DNA of 5,253 bases, taken from contig CALCIC010000701.1 in the NCBI GenBank assembly GCA_937907405.1, positions 1 through 5,253 on the forward strand. The letters run 5' to 3'. The translations under genes and the position numbers were made by a program. The notes below the pieces were generated by a model that saw only the letters and a program-made list of their open reading frames with translations, was not told where the DNA came from and did no database searches. Of the stretch, positions 1 through 5,253 are shown in pieces. This DNA comes from an uncultured Isosphaeraceae bacterium. GTDB lineage: Bacteria > Planctomycetota > Planctomycetia > Isosphaerales > Isosphaeraceae. Position 1 is the first letter of the stretch, and every line of letters begins with the position of its first letter.

Positions 1-1458
1 GTCGAGTTCGGCGAACAGTTCCATCAGGGTCTCGACGATCTTGGGGGACGCCTGGGGCTCGACGTTGTTGGTCCCGGGCCAGGTCTCGTAGCCGCCGAGT
101 TCGAAGTGGCGCGGGGTGGGGAGGTATCCGTAGCTGCCGTTGGCCAGCTCGATCGTGAAGGTCGGCTGGAACGGGCTCCGCTTCTTGATCTCGAGGCCGG
201 CCTCGGTGAACACCTCGAACGGCGCCGTGGCGATTCCGAGGTCGCCGATCCGCAACGCCTGGATCGGGGCCGAGATCTCGGCGGGCGCCTCGTGCAGCGA
301 CACCGTCCGCGCCGCGTAGGCGCGCTCGAGCGGGTGCTCCCTCGGGGCGTCCTCGGGCTTCGCCAGGATCGCGCGGGCGCGGTCGAGCTGCTCGGGGGTC
401 GGCTTGCGGACCGCGAGCTTCAATTCCCGATAGGCGGCGGCCAGCGGGACGTGGTCGTGGAACTCCACGCTCTTGTACGCGCCGGCGACAGCCTCGGCGA
501 CTTCGTCGGCGACGATGTTCATTTTTTCATAAGGCTGGTGTGAGACCCGTTTGGCCGCCTTGACCTCGATGTTGTTCACGTCGCCGCTGGTGCCGTTGGA
601 CATGACGCCCACGAACGGGGGGAAGGCGTCCGGATCGGCGCCGAGCAGCGCGCCGATCCGCCGGGCGAAGCAGGCGAAGTAGTCGGCCGAGAGGTGGCCG
701 TTGGGGACGCCGCCGACGTAGTGCAGCGAGTAGTTGGCCAGGAGCGCGATCGGCCGCCCCTCGGGGGTCTGGACGGCGAGGAACGAGACCTGGGGGTCGG
801 TGGGGCCGGCCGGTTCGAGCAGGTCCGGGCGGTTGCCGGGGTTCATGACCGCGCGGTCCCGGCCGCCGAGCGGGTTGAGGTTGGTCGCGCCGGGCTTGAG
901 GAGCCATCGTCGGTTGTGCAGCGGCCCGGGGACGTCGACGGCCCCCCAGCCGATCCGCGCGGGCGCCAGGTTGTTGGCGGCGACCTGGATCACGTCGGCG
1001 ATCCGTTGCGAAAGCAACGCCTGATACGGATTCAGCGTTTCATTGGCGCGGAGGATGTTCTTCGACTTGGAGCTGGTCGCGGAATGACTGTGGGTGGCCG
1101 CCGCCAGGAAGTTGGTCGCGGGGATCCCCGTCTTCTCGGCCGCTCGCTGTTTCGCCGTGTCGAACACCTCGCGCGAGACGCCGACGCTGTCGCAGAGGAC
1201 GATCGCCACCTTGTTCGATCCGTCGTCGAGGACGATGCAGCGGGCGTGCAGCTCGTCGTGGACGTGAGTTGCGGGGGGCGTCGTGAAGTTGCCGACGATC
1301 GGCTCGCCCAGAAACGGCGTGATGTTCGCGGTCGCCGCGCCGGCGCGAAACACGGGTTTCGACGCGGCCGTCTGGCTTTCCGCGGGACCGACGAACAGGC
1401 CGAGCATGACAGTCAGCGACACGGTCGCCGTGGTCCTCGAAAATCGGCGCATGAGCAT
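1..1458 (-). CDS. Exported neutral-ceramidase-like hydrolase, C-terminus cut at window edge
   Basis: Open for 486 codons from ATG 1458 to the left edge with no stop. It begins with a signal peptide: Arg-rich start, hydrophobic stretch to about residue 24, likely cleavage near AES-Q at residues 27-29. The rest matches the neutral/alkaline ceramidase N-terminal domain family, metal-dependent amidases that split ceramide into sphingosine and fatty acid. Counterparts of the zinc ligands are visible: THSHS (His123/His125), NYSLH (His246), PFEVFTEAG (Glu415) and NGSYGYLPTP (Tyr443/Tyr445). The core motif is SNGTSGDVNN (287-296). In characterised ceramidases this reads GDVSPN and its Ser is catalytic; here Asn295 takes that place, so true ceramidase activity is doubtful. 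The sequence ends in VETLMELFAELD, which looks like the end of the short bacterial members, so few residues are probably missing. ATG 1452 (MRRFSR) is an alternative start, but the Shine-Dalgarno spacing is better for 1458. It lies downstream of the GH123-like gene, probably in the same operon. Family assignment is firm; the substrate is unknown. Confidence 0.88.
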   Translation of the reverse strand, partial: MLMRRFSRTTATVSLTVMLGLFVGPAESQTAASKPVFRAGAATANITPFLGEPIVGNFTTPPATHVHDELHARCIVLDDGSNKVAIVLCDSVGVSREVFDTAKQRAAEKTGIPATNFLAAATHSHSATSSKSKNILRANETLNPYQALLSQRIADVIQVAANNLAPARIGWGAVDVPGPLHNRRWLLKPGATNLNPLGGRDRAVMNPGNRPDLLEPAGPTDPQVSFLAVQTPEGRPIALLANYSLHYVGGVPNGHLSADYFACFARRIGALLGADPDAFPPFVGVMSNGTSGDVNNIEVKAAKRVSHQPYEKMNIVADEVAEAVAGAYKSVEFHDHVPLAAAYRELKLAVRKPTPEQLDRARAILAKPEDAPREHPLERAYAARTVSLHEAPAEISAPIQALRIGDLGIATAPFEVFTEAGLEIKKRSPFQPTFTIELANGSYGYLPTPRHFELGGYETWPGTNNVEPQASPKIVETLMELFAELD

Positions 1459-1463
1459 ACCTA

Positions 1464-1467
1464 CTCC
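1464..1467 (-). promoter_or_regulatory. Ribosome binding site of the ceramidase-like gene
   Basis: The minus strand reads GGAG here, 5 bases before ATG 1458 and 11 before the in-frame ATG 1452. The sequence is GGAGTAGGTATG. This favours the first ATG without excluding the second. Confidence 0.6.
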
Positions 1468-1470
1468 AGA

Positions 1471-1483
1471 TTGAAGGGGGGCG
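1471..1483. repeat. Copy 1 of 13-base direct repeat TTGAAGGGGGGCG
   Basis: This 13-mer lies in the 32-base gap between the GH123-like stop and the ceramidase-like start. It recurs exactly at 3385-3397, in the same orientation, in the noncoding DNA upstream of the GH123-like gene. On the minus strand it reads CGCCCCCCTTCAA. Its position just before the Shine-Dalgarno sequence of one gene and within the promoter region of the other suggests a shared protein or RNA contact site. Function is inferred only. Confidence 0.45.
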
Positions 1484-1490
1484 GTTCGGA

Positions 1491-3254
1491 TCAAGCCGGC
1501 TGGATCGCCAGGACCCTGCGACGGGCCTCGGCCAGCCAGTCGGCGGACTTGGGGAAGTCGGCGTAATCGTGGATCGAGGCGAGCATGGGGTCGTCGGGCT
1601 TGACGCCGGCCGATTGCAGGAGCGCGTAGTCTTGCAGGCTCTCGGCGAAGACCTCCCAGCGGATCGAGTCGATCGGGCCGTCGGGGCCGGGATAGACGAC
1701 GAACGGGTCGCCGTAGGGGAGGCCGGGCCAGGCGCCGACGGAGGCGTCCTGGAACGGGTCGCCGATCTTGCTGGTGCAGAAGACGAACCAGTAGTTGTGT
1801 CCCCAGTGGAGGAACCCCCTGGCGCCGAGCTTGTAGAGCAGCCAGCCGGTCATCCTGAGCTTCGACAAGGGGGTGTCGAGCAGCCGCTGAAGGTAGCGGT
1901 CTCGGGGCCCGCAGCAGAAGTAGGCCCAGGCGGGGCAACCCGCCGCGGTGAAGGCGGGGGCGGTGGTGATGCTCGGGACCGGCATGTCCGAGAGTCGCTC
2001 GGTCGCGAACCGAGGGTCGCTCATCGCGTCCATCACCTTCATCCAGGGGGCGAGTTCCGCGAGCATGGCGCGAGCCTTGCGGTAATCGGCCATCTGGACG
2101 TCGCCGTCCGGCTCGTCGGCGCAGTGGAACAGCGATCGGTCGAGGACCTTTTCCTCTTCGAGCACCGTCTTGAACGCCGGTAGGAACTGTTCGAGGAACT
2201 TGCGGTAGGTGTCGCCCGTCGCGGGGATCTCCGGCGCCCAGAGCATCGGGCCGATCTTCTCGTCGTCGCGTTCGAAGATCCGCTGCGGATGCCGCGCGCT
2301 GGTCGGCGCGGGGGTGAAGAAGTGGGTCCACTCGATGTACTTCGAGCCCGCCGCCAGGGCGATGCGGACCCATTTCCGCACGTCGCCGAAATCGAATTCG
2401 TAAACGTCGGGCGCGGTGCGGTGGACCTTGAGCAACTGCGCGGGACGCTCCAGGATCTCGTGGCGGCCGTTGAATACGGGGGTGTAGGCGACGTCGACGC
2501 CGTGCTCGACGAGGTTGCGGATGTACGCCTCGGCAAGCTGCCAGAAGCGGTCGCCGCACGGCTTGATCTTGTAATACTCCCAGATCGAATCGGCCGAGAG
2601 CCACTGGGTCGAGGGGAAGTTCTCGCGGGGGCGGACGACCAGCGGGCGGACGTCGACGCGGACCGGCAGCTCGACCGACCAGGGCTTGGGCCTGGTGAAG
2701 TCGACGTACCCGTACTGGTTTTCGAGCGTAAGCCGGACGCGCAGGTCGTGGACGCCGGTCGTCTCCCTCTCGGGGACGATCAGCGAGATCCAGAAGACGG
2801 CGTTGCCCAGCGGGCTGAAGTGGGCTTGCTGCTCCGGGTACAGCGGGTCGGGGCAGAGGCCGGGGATGAAGCCCTCTCCCTCGATCTCTTCCCTGGGCAC
2901 GAAGGTGTTGAGGTTGGCCATCGGCACGAAGCCGACCCGCCGGACGCGCGCCTGCCAACCGTCGCCGCCGACGACCTCGCATTTCACGATCGCCGAGTTG
3001 GTCGTGCCGTTGCGGACGCACGCCTGGAACGAGATCCGCTCGTTGCGCGCGGCGAGCATGTCGAGAGTCGCGGCGGCGCCGGGGGGAGAGGTCGGATAGA
3101 CCCGCTTGAGCGAGGTTTCCAGCCAGAACGTGAGGCCGTCGCGTTCGACGCCCTTCGGCTCGGCCTCGGCCGCAGCCGCGTGGACCGTCGACGACTCGAG
3201 GGCGCCGAGCGTCCCCGCGCCGGCGATGCTTCGGATCGCGTCTCTGCGATTCAT
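1491..3254 (-). CDS. Exported GH123-like glycoside hydrolase (DUF4091-type C-terminus)
   Basis: 587 residues from ATG 3254 to TGA at 1491. The N-terminus MNRRDAIRSIAGAG has a twin-arginine-like motif, then a short, weakly hydrophobic stretch and a possible VHA-A cleavage after residue 26, so export (perhaps by Tat) is likely. Residues about 40-205 look like the N-terminal beta-rich domain. A barrel-like domain runs from about 212 to 500. It contains LFHCADEP, whose Asp380-Glu381 pair matches the catalytic Asp-Glu dyad of family GH123, N-acetyl-beta-galactosaminidases that use the substrate acetamido group. The DUF4091 signature follows: FLHWGHNYW (481-489), GDPFVVYPGPDGPIDSIRWE (515-534) and ESLQDYALL (538-546). 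Length fits the family. The frame stays open upstream to 3587, but that extension has no good ribosome binding site, carries repeat-like sequence and overlaps the upp leader, whereas ATG 3254 has a strong Shine-Dalgarno. It is the first gene of a minus-strand pair. Exact sugar specificity cannot be read from sequence, and many relatives are uncharacterised. Confidence 0.88.
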   Translation of the reverse strand: MNRRDAIRSIAGAGTLGALESSTVHAAAAEAEPKGVERDGLTFWLETSLKRVYPTSPPGAAATLDMLAARNERISFQACVRNGTTNSAIVKCEVVGGDGWQARVRRVGFVPMANLNTFVPREEIEGEGFIPGLCPDPLYPEQQAHFSPLGNAVFWISLIVPERETTGVHDLRVRLTLENQYGYVDFTRPKPWSVELPVRVDVRPLVVRPRENFPSTQWLSADSIWEYYKIKPCGDRFWQLAEAYIRNLVEHGVDVAYTPVFNGRHEILERPAQLLKVHRTAPDVYEFDFGDVRKWVRIALAAGSKYIEWTHFFTPAPTSARHPQRIFERDDEKIGPMLWAPEIPATGDTYRKFLEQFLPAFKTVLEEEKVLDRSLFHCADEPDGDVQMADYRKARAMLAELAPWMKVMDAMSDPRFATERLSDMPVPSITTAPAFTAAGCPAWAYFCCGPRDRYLQRLLDTPLSKLRMTGWLLYKLGARGFLHWGHNYWFVFCTSKIGDPFQDASVGAWPGLPYGDPFVVYPGPDGPIDSIRWEVFAESLQDYALLQSAGVKPDDPMLASIHDYADFPKSADWLAEARRRVLAIQPA

Positions 3255-3261
3255 GTTCTGG

Positions 3262-3267
3262 CTCCTG
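3262..3267 (-). promoter_or_regulatory. Ribosome binding site of the GH123-like gene; fixes its start
   Basis: The minus strand reads CAGGAG, then 7 bases, then ATG 3254. This is near-ideal spacing and coincides with the start of a signal-peptide-like sequence, so the much longer upstream extension of the frame is rejected. Confidence 0.75.
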
Positions 3268-3274
3268 TCTGTTG

Positions 3275-3300
3275 GACCGGGCCGTCTCTGGACGGCGGTC
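3275..3300 (-). repeat. Leader hairpin A, next to the GH123-like Shine-Dalgarno
   Basis: On the plus strand GACC-GG-GCCGTC-TCTG-GACGGC-GGTC: a perfect 6-bp stem with a 4-base loop, extended by 4 more pairs past a 2-base bulge. In the mRNA of the minus-strand gene it would fold 8 bases upstream of the Shine-Dalgarno. It could influence translation or mRNA stability. There is no U-tract, so it is not an intrinsic terminator. Stems form easily by chance in GC-rich DNA. Confidence 0.4.
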
Positions 3301-3302
3301 GT

Positions 3303-3325
3303 CGGCGGAGGAGACTCCGTTGCCG
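3303..3325 (-). repeat. Leader hairpin B, adjacent to hairpin A
   Basis: CGGC-GGAG-GAGA-CTCC-GTT-GCCG on the plus strand: two 4-bp arms around a 4-base loop with a 3-base bulge. It lies only 2 bases from hairpin A, between the possible promoter and the Shine-Dalgarno. If the promoter call is right, both hairpins lie in the 5' leader of the GH123-like mRNA. Weaker than hairpin A. Confidence 0.3.
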
Positions 3326-3334
3326 CATCGTCGC

Positions 3335-3364
3335 ATTCTACATGGCCTGGCGCGGCGCGGCCAA
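3335..3364 (-). promoter_or_regulatory. Possible sigma-70-like promoter for the GH123-like/ceramidase-like pair
   Basis: On the minus strand, TTGGCC (3364-3359, 4 of 6 to TTGACA), an 18-base spacer, and TAGAAT (3340-3335, 5 of 6 to TATAAT). Transcription would begin near 3328, giving a leader of about 70 bases that contains both hairpins. The AT-richer -10 stands out in GC-rich surroundings. Planctomycete promoter rules are poorly known to me, so this is tentative. Confidence 0.3.
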
Positions 3365-3384
3365 TGGTGAGGGTCGTCCCGTTT

Positions 3385-3397
3385 TTGAAGGGGGGCG
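3385..3397. repeat. Copy 2 of 13-base direct repeat TTGAAGGGGGGCG
   Basis: Exact match to 1471-1483, in the same orientation. This copy lies 20 bases upstream of the possible -35 of the GH123-like gene. The 7-base core TTGAAGG appears again at 3445-3451, exactly 60 bases further right, also noncoding. Confidence 0.45.
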
Positions 3398-3400
3398 CCG

Positions 3401-3422
3401 TCCGCAGGCCACTGGCCTCGGG
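3401..3422. repeat. Inverted repeat in the divergent promoter region
   Basis: TCCG-C-AGGCC-ACT-GGCCT-CGGG: arms of 5 bp around a 3-base centre, extended by 4 further pairs (one G-T) past a single-base bulge. It sits about mid-way between the two divergent genes, where a repressor or activator dimer could act. No T-run follows on either strand, so it is not a typical terminator. An operator role is only a possibility. Confidence 0.3.
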
Positions 3423-3479
3423 GCCCGGAATGTGACAAGATTTGTTGAAGGATAAGGGCGATTCCCAGGGACTTGCATT

Positions 3480-3526
3480 GCGTGAAGCCCGGACCGGAAC
3501 GCCAGCCCGAAGCGCGAGCGAGGGGA
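3480..3526. repeat. Probable dispersed planctomycete intergenic repeat (single copy here)
   Basis: The segment contains GCCCGGACCGGAACGCCAGC followed by CCGAAGCGCGAGCGAGGGGA. I recall closely similar sequence recurring between genes in planctomycete genomes. There it is often mistranslated as peptides such as PARSASEG on one strand and PSLALRAG on the other; both appear in spurious extensions here. It also has a mirror symmetry: GAAGCCCG at 3484-3491 and GCCCGAAG at 3505-3512 about a 13-base centre. Only one copy lies in this window, so repetitiveness cannot be shown from it. Confidence 0.45.
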
Positions 3527-3576
3527 TCGCCTCAGGAGCCGCATCGCCCTCGGCGCGGATTGCGTCGCCTCGCGCA

Positions 3577-3583
3577 GAAGGAG
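3577..3583 (+). promoter_or_regulatory. Ribosome binding site of upp; supports the GTG start
   Basis: GAAGGAG ends 8 bases before GTG 3592. This strong Shine-Dalgarno, together with the protein alignment beginning at that codon, decides the start against upstream in-frame TTG or GTG codons. Confidence 0.8.
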
Positions 3584-3591
3584 CCAACCGC

Positions 3592-4248
3592 GTGCATCCG
3601 GTGTTTCCGTCCTCGCATCCGATCGTGCATCACAAGATCGCGGCCCTGCGCGACACGCGCACCGGCCCGTCCGAGTTCCGGGCGCTGGTGCGGAGTTTGG
3701 CGGTCTTGCTGGGGCATGAGGCGTGCCAGGACCTGCCGACGCGCGCCGCGACGGTGACGACGCCGCTGGGCGAGGCCGAGGCCCGGGTCCTCAGCGGCGT
3801 CGTGGGGGTGGTGCCGGTGCTCCGCGCGGGGTTGGGGATGGCCGACGGGCTGATCGAGCTGATCCCCGAGGCCGAGGTCTGGCACATCGGCCTGTTTCGC
3901 GACGAGCGGACGCTGCGGCCGACCGAATATTACAACAAGCTCCCGGCCCGACCGCGATTGACGATCGCGCTGGTGGTCGACCCGATGCTCGCGACCGGGG
4001 GTTCGGCGGTGCGGACCTGCGAGATCCTCAAGGCGGCCGGCGTGCCCCGCCTCAAGCTGATCTCGCTGATCGCCGCTCCCGAGGGGATCGCCCGGATGGC
4101 GGAGGCCATGCCCGACGTGCCGGTCCACGTCGGGGCGATCGACGAGCGGCTCACCGAGATCGGCTTCATCTATCCGGGCCTGGGGGACGCCGGCGATCGT
4201 CAGTTCGCGACCTCGGCCGATCCGGATCAAGCCGTGCATCATCCCTGA
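3592..4248 (+). CDS. upp: Uracil phosphoribosyltransferase
   Basis: 218 residues from GTG 3592 to TGA 4246-4248. The cytoplasmic salvage enzyme makes UMP and pyrophosphate from uracil and PRPP. The sequence aligns along its whole length with E. coli Upp as I remember it: HPIVHHKIAALRD near the N-terminus (9-21), VPVLRAGLGM (74-83), the YYNKLP segment (113-118), the PRPP-binding loop VVDPMLATGGSA (128-139), AAPEGI (161-166) and the uracil-binding signature GFIYPGLGDAGDR (191-203). All expected binding motifs are intact. The N-terminus matches the usual length within a residue or so, while the C-terminus runs about 10 residues beyond the E. coli protein in a polar tail (TSADPDQAVHHP). The frame stays open upstream to about 3442, but that part is noncoding repeat-like sequence. 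The next gene follows after 18 bases, giving a salvage operon. No PyrR-type attenuator is visible in the leader. Confidence 0.96.
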   Translation: MHPVFPSSHPIVHHKIAALRDTRTGPSEFRALVRSLAVLLGHEACQDLPTRAATVTTPLGEAEARVLSGVVGVVPVLRAGLGMADGLIELIPEAEVWHIGLFRDERTLRPTEYYNKLPARPRLTIALVVDPMLATGGSAVRTCEILKAAGVPRLKLISLIAAPEGIARMAEAMPDVPVHVGAIDERLTEIGFIYPGLGDAGDRQFATSADPDQAVHHP

Positions 4249-4255
4249 TCGGACC

Positions 4256-4259
4256 GAGG
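4256..4259 (+). promoter_or_regulatory. Ribosome binding site of the nucleoside phosphorylase gene
   Basis: GAGG in the short gap after upp lies 7 bases before ATG 4267 and 10 before the adjacent ATG 4270. It favours the first of the two tandem ATG codons. Confidence 0.55.
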
Positions 4260-4266
4260 TTCCACC

Positions 4267-5253
4267 ATGATGCGAGCAGTGGACGTGATCCGGAAGAAGC
4301 GCGACGGGGAGACGCTTTCGGCGGCCGAGATCGACTGGATGGTCGAGGGGCTGGCGCGGGGCGACGTCGCCGATTACCAGTGGTCGGCGCTCTTGATGGC
4401 GATCGTCTGGCGGGGGATGGATCGGGGCGAGACCTCGGCCCTGACCAACGCGATGATGCGGTCGGGCGTGGTCATCGACCTGTCGTCGATCCCCGGCCCG
4501 AAGATCGACAAGCACAGCACCGGCGGCGTGGGAGACAAGACGTCCTTGATCCTTGCGCCGATCGCCGCGGCGGCCGGCGTGGTCGTGCCGATGGTGTCGG
4601 GGCGAGGGCTGGGACACACCGGCGGGACCCTCGACAAGCTCCAGTCGATCCCCGGCCTTCAGGTCGACGTCGACCTGGAACGGTACAAGTCGATCCTCCG
4701 CGAGACGGGATTGGTGCTGATCGGCCAGACGGCGGAGATCGCCCCGGCCGACAAGGCGCTTTACGCGCTGCGGGACGCGACCTCGACGGTCGAATCGATT
4801 CCGCTGCTGGCGTCGTCGATCATGTCGAAGAAGCTGGCCGAGGGGGTCGACGGCCTGGTGCTCGACGTGAAGACCGGCGCCGGCGCCTTCTTGACCGACC
4901 TCGACGAGTCGCGGCGGCTCGCCGAGACGATGTGCGACATCGGCCGCGCGATGGGCAAGAAGGTGGTCGCGCTGATCACGAGGATGGATCAGCCGCTGGG
5001 CCGGGCGGTGGGCAACGCCGTGGAGGTGGCCGAGAGCCTGGCCTGCCTCCGAGGCGAGGGGCCGGACGACCTGATGGAGGTCTCGCTCCTGCTGGCCGCC
5101 GAGATGGTGCTGCTCGCCGACCTGGCGGGGACGATCGACGAGGCTCGGGCGATCTGCGCGGGGACCATCGACGACGGCTCGGCCCGCGATCGGTTCCGCC
5201 GCCTGATCGCCGCCCAGGGGGGGGACGCGCGGGTGGTCGACGACCCCGGCCTG
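4267..5253 (+). CDS. pdp: Pyrimidine-nucleoside (thymidine) phosphorylase, C-terminus cut at window edge
   Basis: 329 codons open from ATG 4267 to the right edge. The family splits uridine, deoxyuridine or thymidine with phosphate into base plus (deoxy)ribose 1-phosphate in the cytoplasm. Residues 1 to about 66 form the helical N-terminal domain. The phosphate-binding stretch is KHSTGGVGDKTS (82-93). The family signature SGRGLGHTGGTLDKLQ lies at 111-126. Base-contacting residues known from bacterial PyNP structures are present: His83, Arg169 (ALRD), Ser184 and Lys188 (ASSIMSKK). VLDVKTGAGAF (198-208) is intact. The sequence resembles Bacillus Pdp more than E. coli DeoA by my recollection, hence a broad uridine/thymidine enzyme is likelier; deoA is the alternative name. 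It ends at VVDDPGL, so the hinge and C-terminal domain (roughly 100 residues of an expected 430-440) lie outside the window. It follows upp by 18 bases and supplies Upp with uracil. Confidence 0.95.
   Translation, partial: MMRAVDVIRKKRDGETLSAAEIDWMVEGLARGDVADYQWSALLMAIVWRGMDRGETSALTNAMMRSGVVIDLSSIPGPKIDKHSTGGVGDKTSLILAPIAAAAGVVVPMVSGRGLGHTGGTLDKLQSIPGLQVDVDLERYKSILRETGLVLIGQTAEIAPADKALYALRDATSTVESIPLLASSIMSKKLAEGVDGLVLDVKTGAGAFLTDLDESRRLAETMCDIGRAMGKKVVALITRMDQPLGRAVGNAVEVAESLACLRGEGPDDLMEVSLLLAAEMVLLADLAGTIDEARAICAGTIDDGSARDRFRRLIAAQGGDARVVDDPGL

Larger units (their letters stand above)
3255..3591. other. Divergent intergenic region between GH123-like gene and upp
   Basis: A 337-base stretch without a credible gene. 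Both flanking genes point away from it, so it must hold or adjoin promoters for both. From left to right it carries the GH123-like Shine-Dalgarno, two adjacent hairpin sequences (3275-3300, 3303-3325), a possible minus-strand promoter (3335-3364), copy 2 of the 13-base repeat, an inverted repeat (3401-3422), a probable dispersed repeat (about 3480-3526) and the upp Shine-Dalgarno. I found no convincing plus-strand -35/-10 pair. GTGACA at 3432-3437 has no well-spaced -10 partner. No T-tract terminator or attenuator is visible ahead of upp. Confidence 0.7.

Noticed and set aside
527..907. A minus-strand frame of 126 codons inside the ceramidase-like gene
   Set aside because: It is an out-of-frame Pro/Arg-rich overlap of the same strand with no ribosome binding site or domain.
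694..1566. A long plus-strand open frame antisense to the ceramidase-like gene
   Set aside because: Its Arg/Gly/Val/Asp-rich translation with no recognisable domain is typical of shadow frames in GC-rich DNA. The opposite strand carries a full conserved enzyme.
3421..3426. GGGCCC palindrome as a regulatory site
   Set aside because: Six-base GC palindromes are expected often in this composition.
2289..3455. A 388-codon plus-strand open frame antisense to the GH123-like gene
   Set aside because: It shadows a well-supported gene, has no domain signature, and runs through the divergent intergenic region.
3432..3456. GTGACA followed by GATAAG as a plus-strand promoter for upp
   Set aside because: The gap of 13 bases is too short for a standard promoter and the -10 match is weak.
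3255..3587. An upstream extension of the GH123-like gene to a start at 3587 (698 residues)
   Set aside because: The extra 111 residues are low-complexity translation of intergenic and repeat-like DNA, overlap the upp leader, and come before a clear Shine-Dalgarno plus signal-peptide start at 3254.
3442..3591. An upstream extension of upp to a TTG at 3442
   Set aside because: The added residues have no counterpart in Upp proteins and translate the probable dispersed repeat. GAAGGAG sits at the right distance from GTG 3592.
1487..4234. A shared 12-mer CGGATCAAGCCG at 1487-1498 and 4223-4234
   Set aside because: Both copies overlap coding ends of unrelated genes and the words are common in this codon style; no structural context supports a role.
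3532..4617. A 361-codon minus-strand open frame across upp and the phosphorylase gene
   Set aside because: Its His/Arg/Asp-rich translation is a mirror of two firmly identified plus-strand genes.

Overview
The window is GC-rich bacterial DNA with four protein genes in two divergent pairs. It most resembles a planctomycete, probably of the Isosphaeraceae type. That placement is an inference. It rests on the GC-rich coding style, two exported enzymes of kinds common in planctomycete genomes (a GH123/DUF4091-type glycosidase and a 'neutral ceramidase N-terminal domain' protein with an NGTSGDVNN core), and an intergenic segment resembling the GCCCGAAGCGC-GAGCGAGGG repeats I recall from that phylum.

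Left half, minus strand (positions 3254 down to 1): a GH123-like exported glycoside hydrolase (3254 to 1491) is followed after 32 bases by an exported neutral-ceramidase-like protein (1458 to the left edge, where it is cut, probably only a few codons before its stop). Each has its own Shine-Dalgarno sequence and a signal peptide. The spacing suggests one transcript and two extracytoplasmic hydrolases working together. A sugar-removing enzyme beside an amidohydrolase-like enzyme invites the idea of glycolipid or amino-sugar conjugate breakdown. However, the ceramidase-like protein has Asn where true ceramidases carry their catalytic Ser.

Middle (3255-3591): a 337-base divergent intergenic region. 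It holds a possible promoter, two adjacent hairpins and a strong ribosome binding site for the minus-strand pair, a further inverted repeat, one copy of a 13-base sequence that recurs just upstream of the ceramidase-like gene, a probable dispersed repeat, and the ribosome binding site of the plus-strand pair.

Right half, plus strand (3592 to the right edge): upp (uracil phosphoribosyltransferase, GTG start) and a pyrimidine-nucleoside phosphorylase gene cut at the right edge, 18 bases apart. Together they form a pyrimidine salvage route: the phosphorylase frees uracil from uridine or deoxyuridine, and Upp turns uracil into UMP using PRPP. I saw no tRNA, rRNA, CRISPR array, insertion sequence or clear intrinsic terminator.
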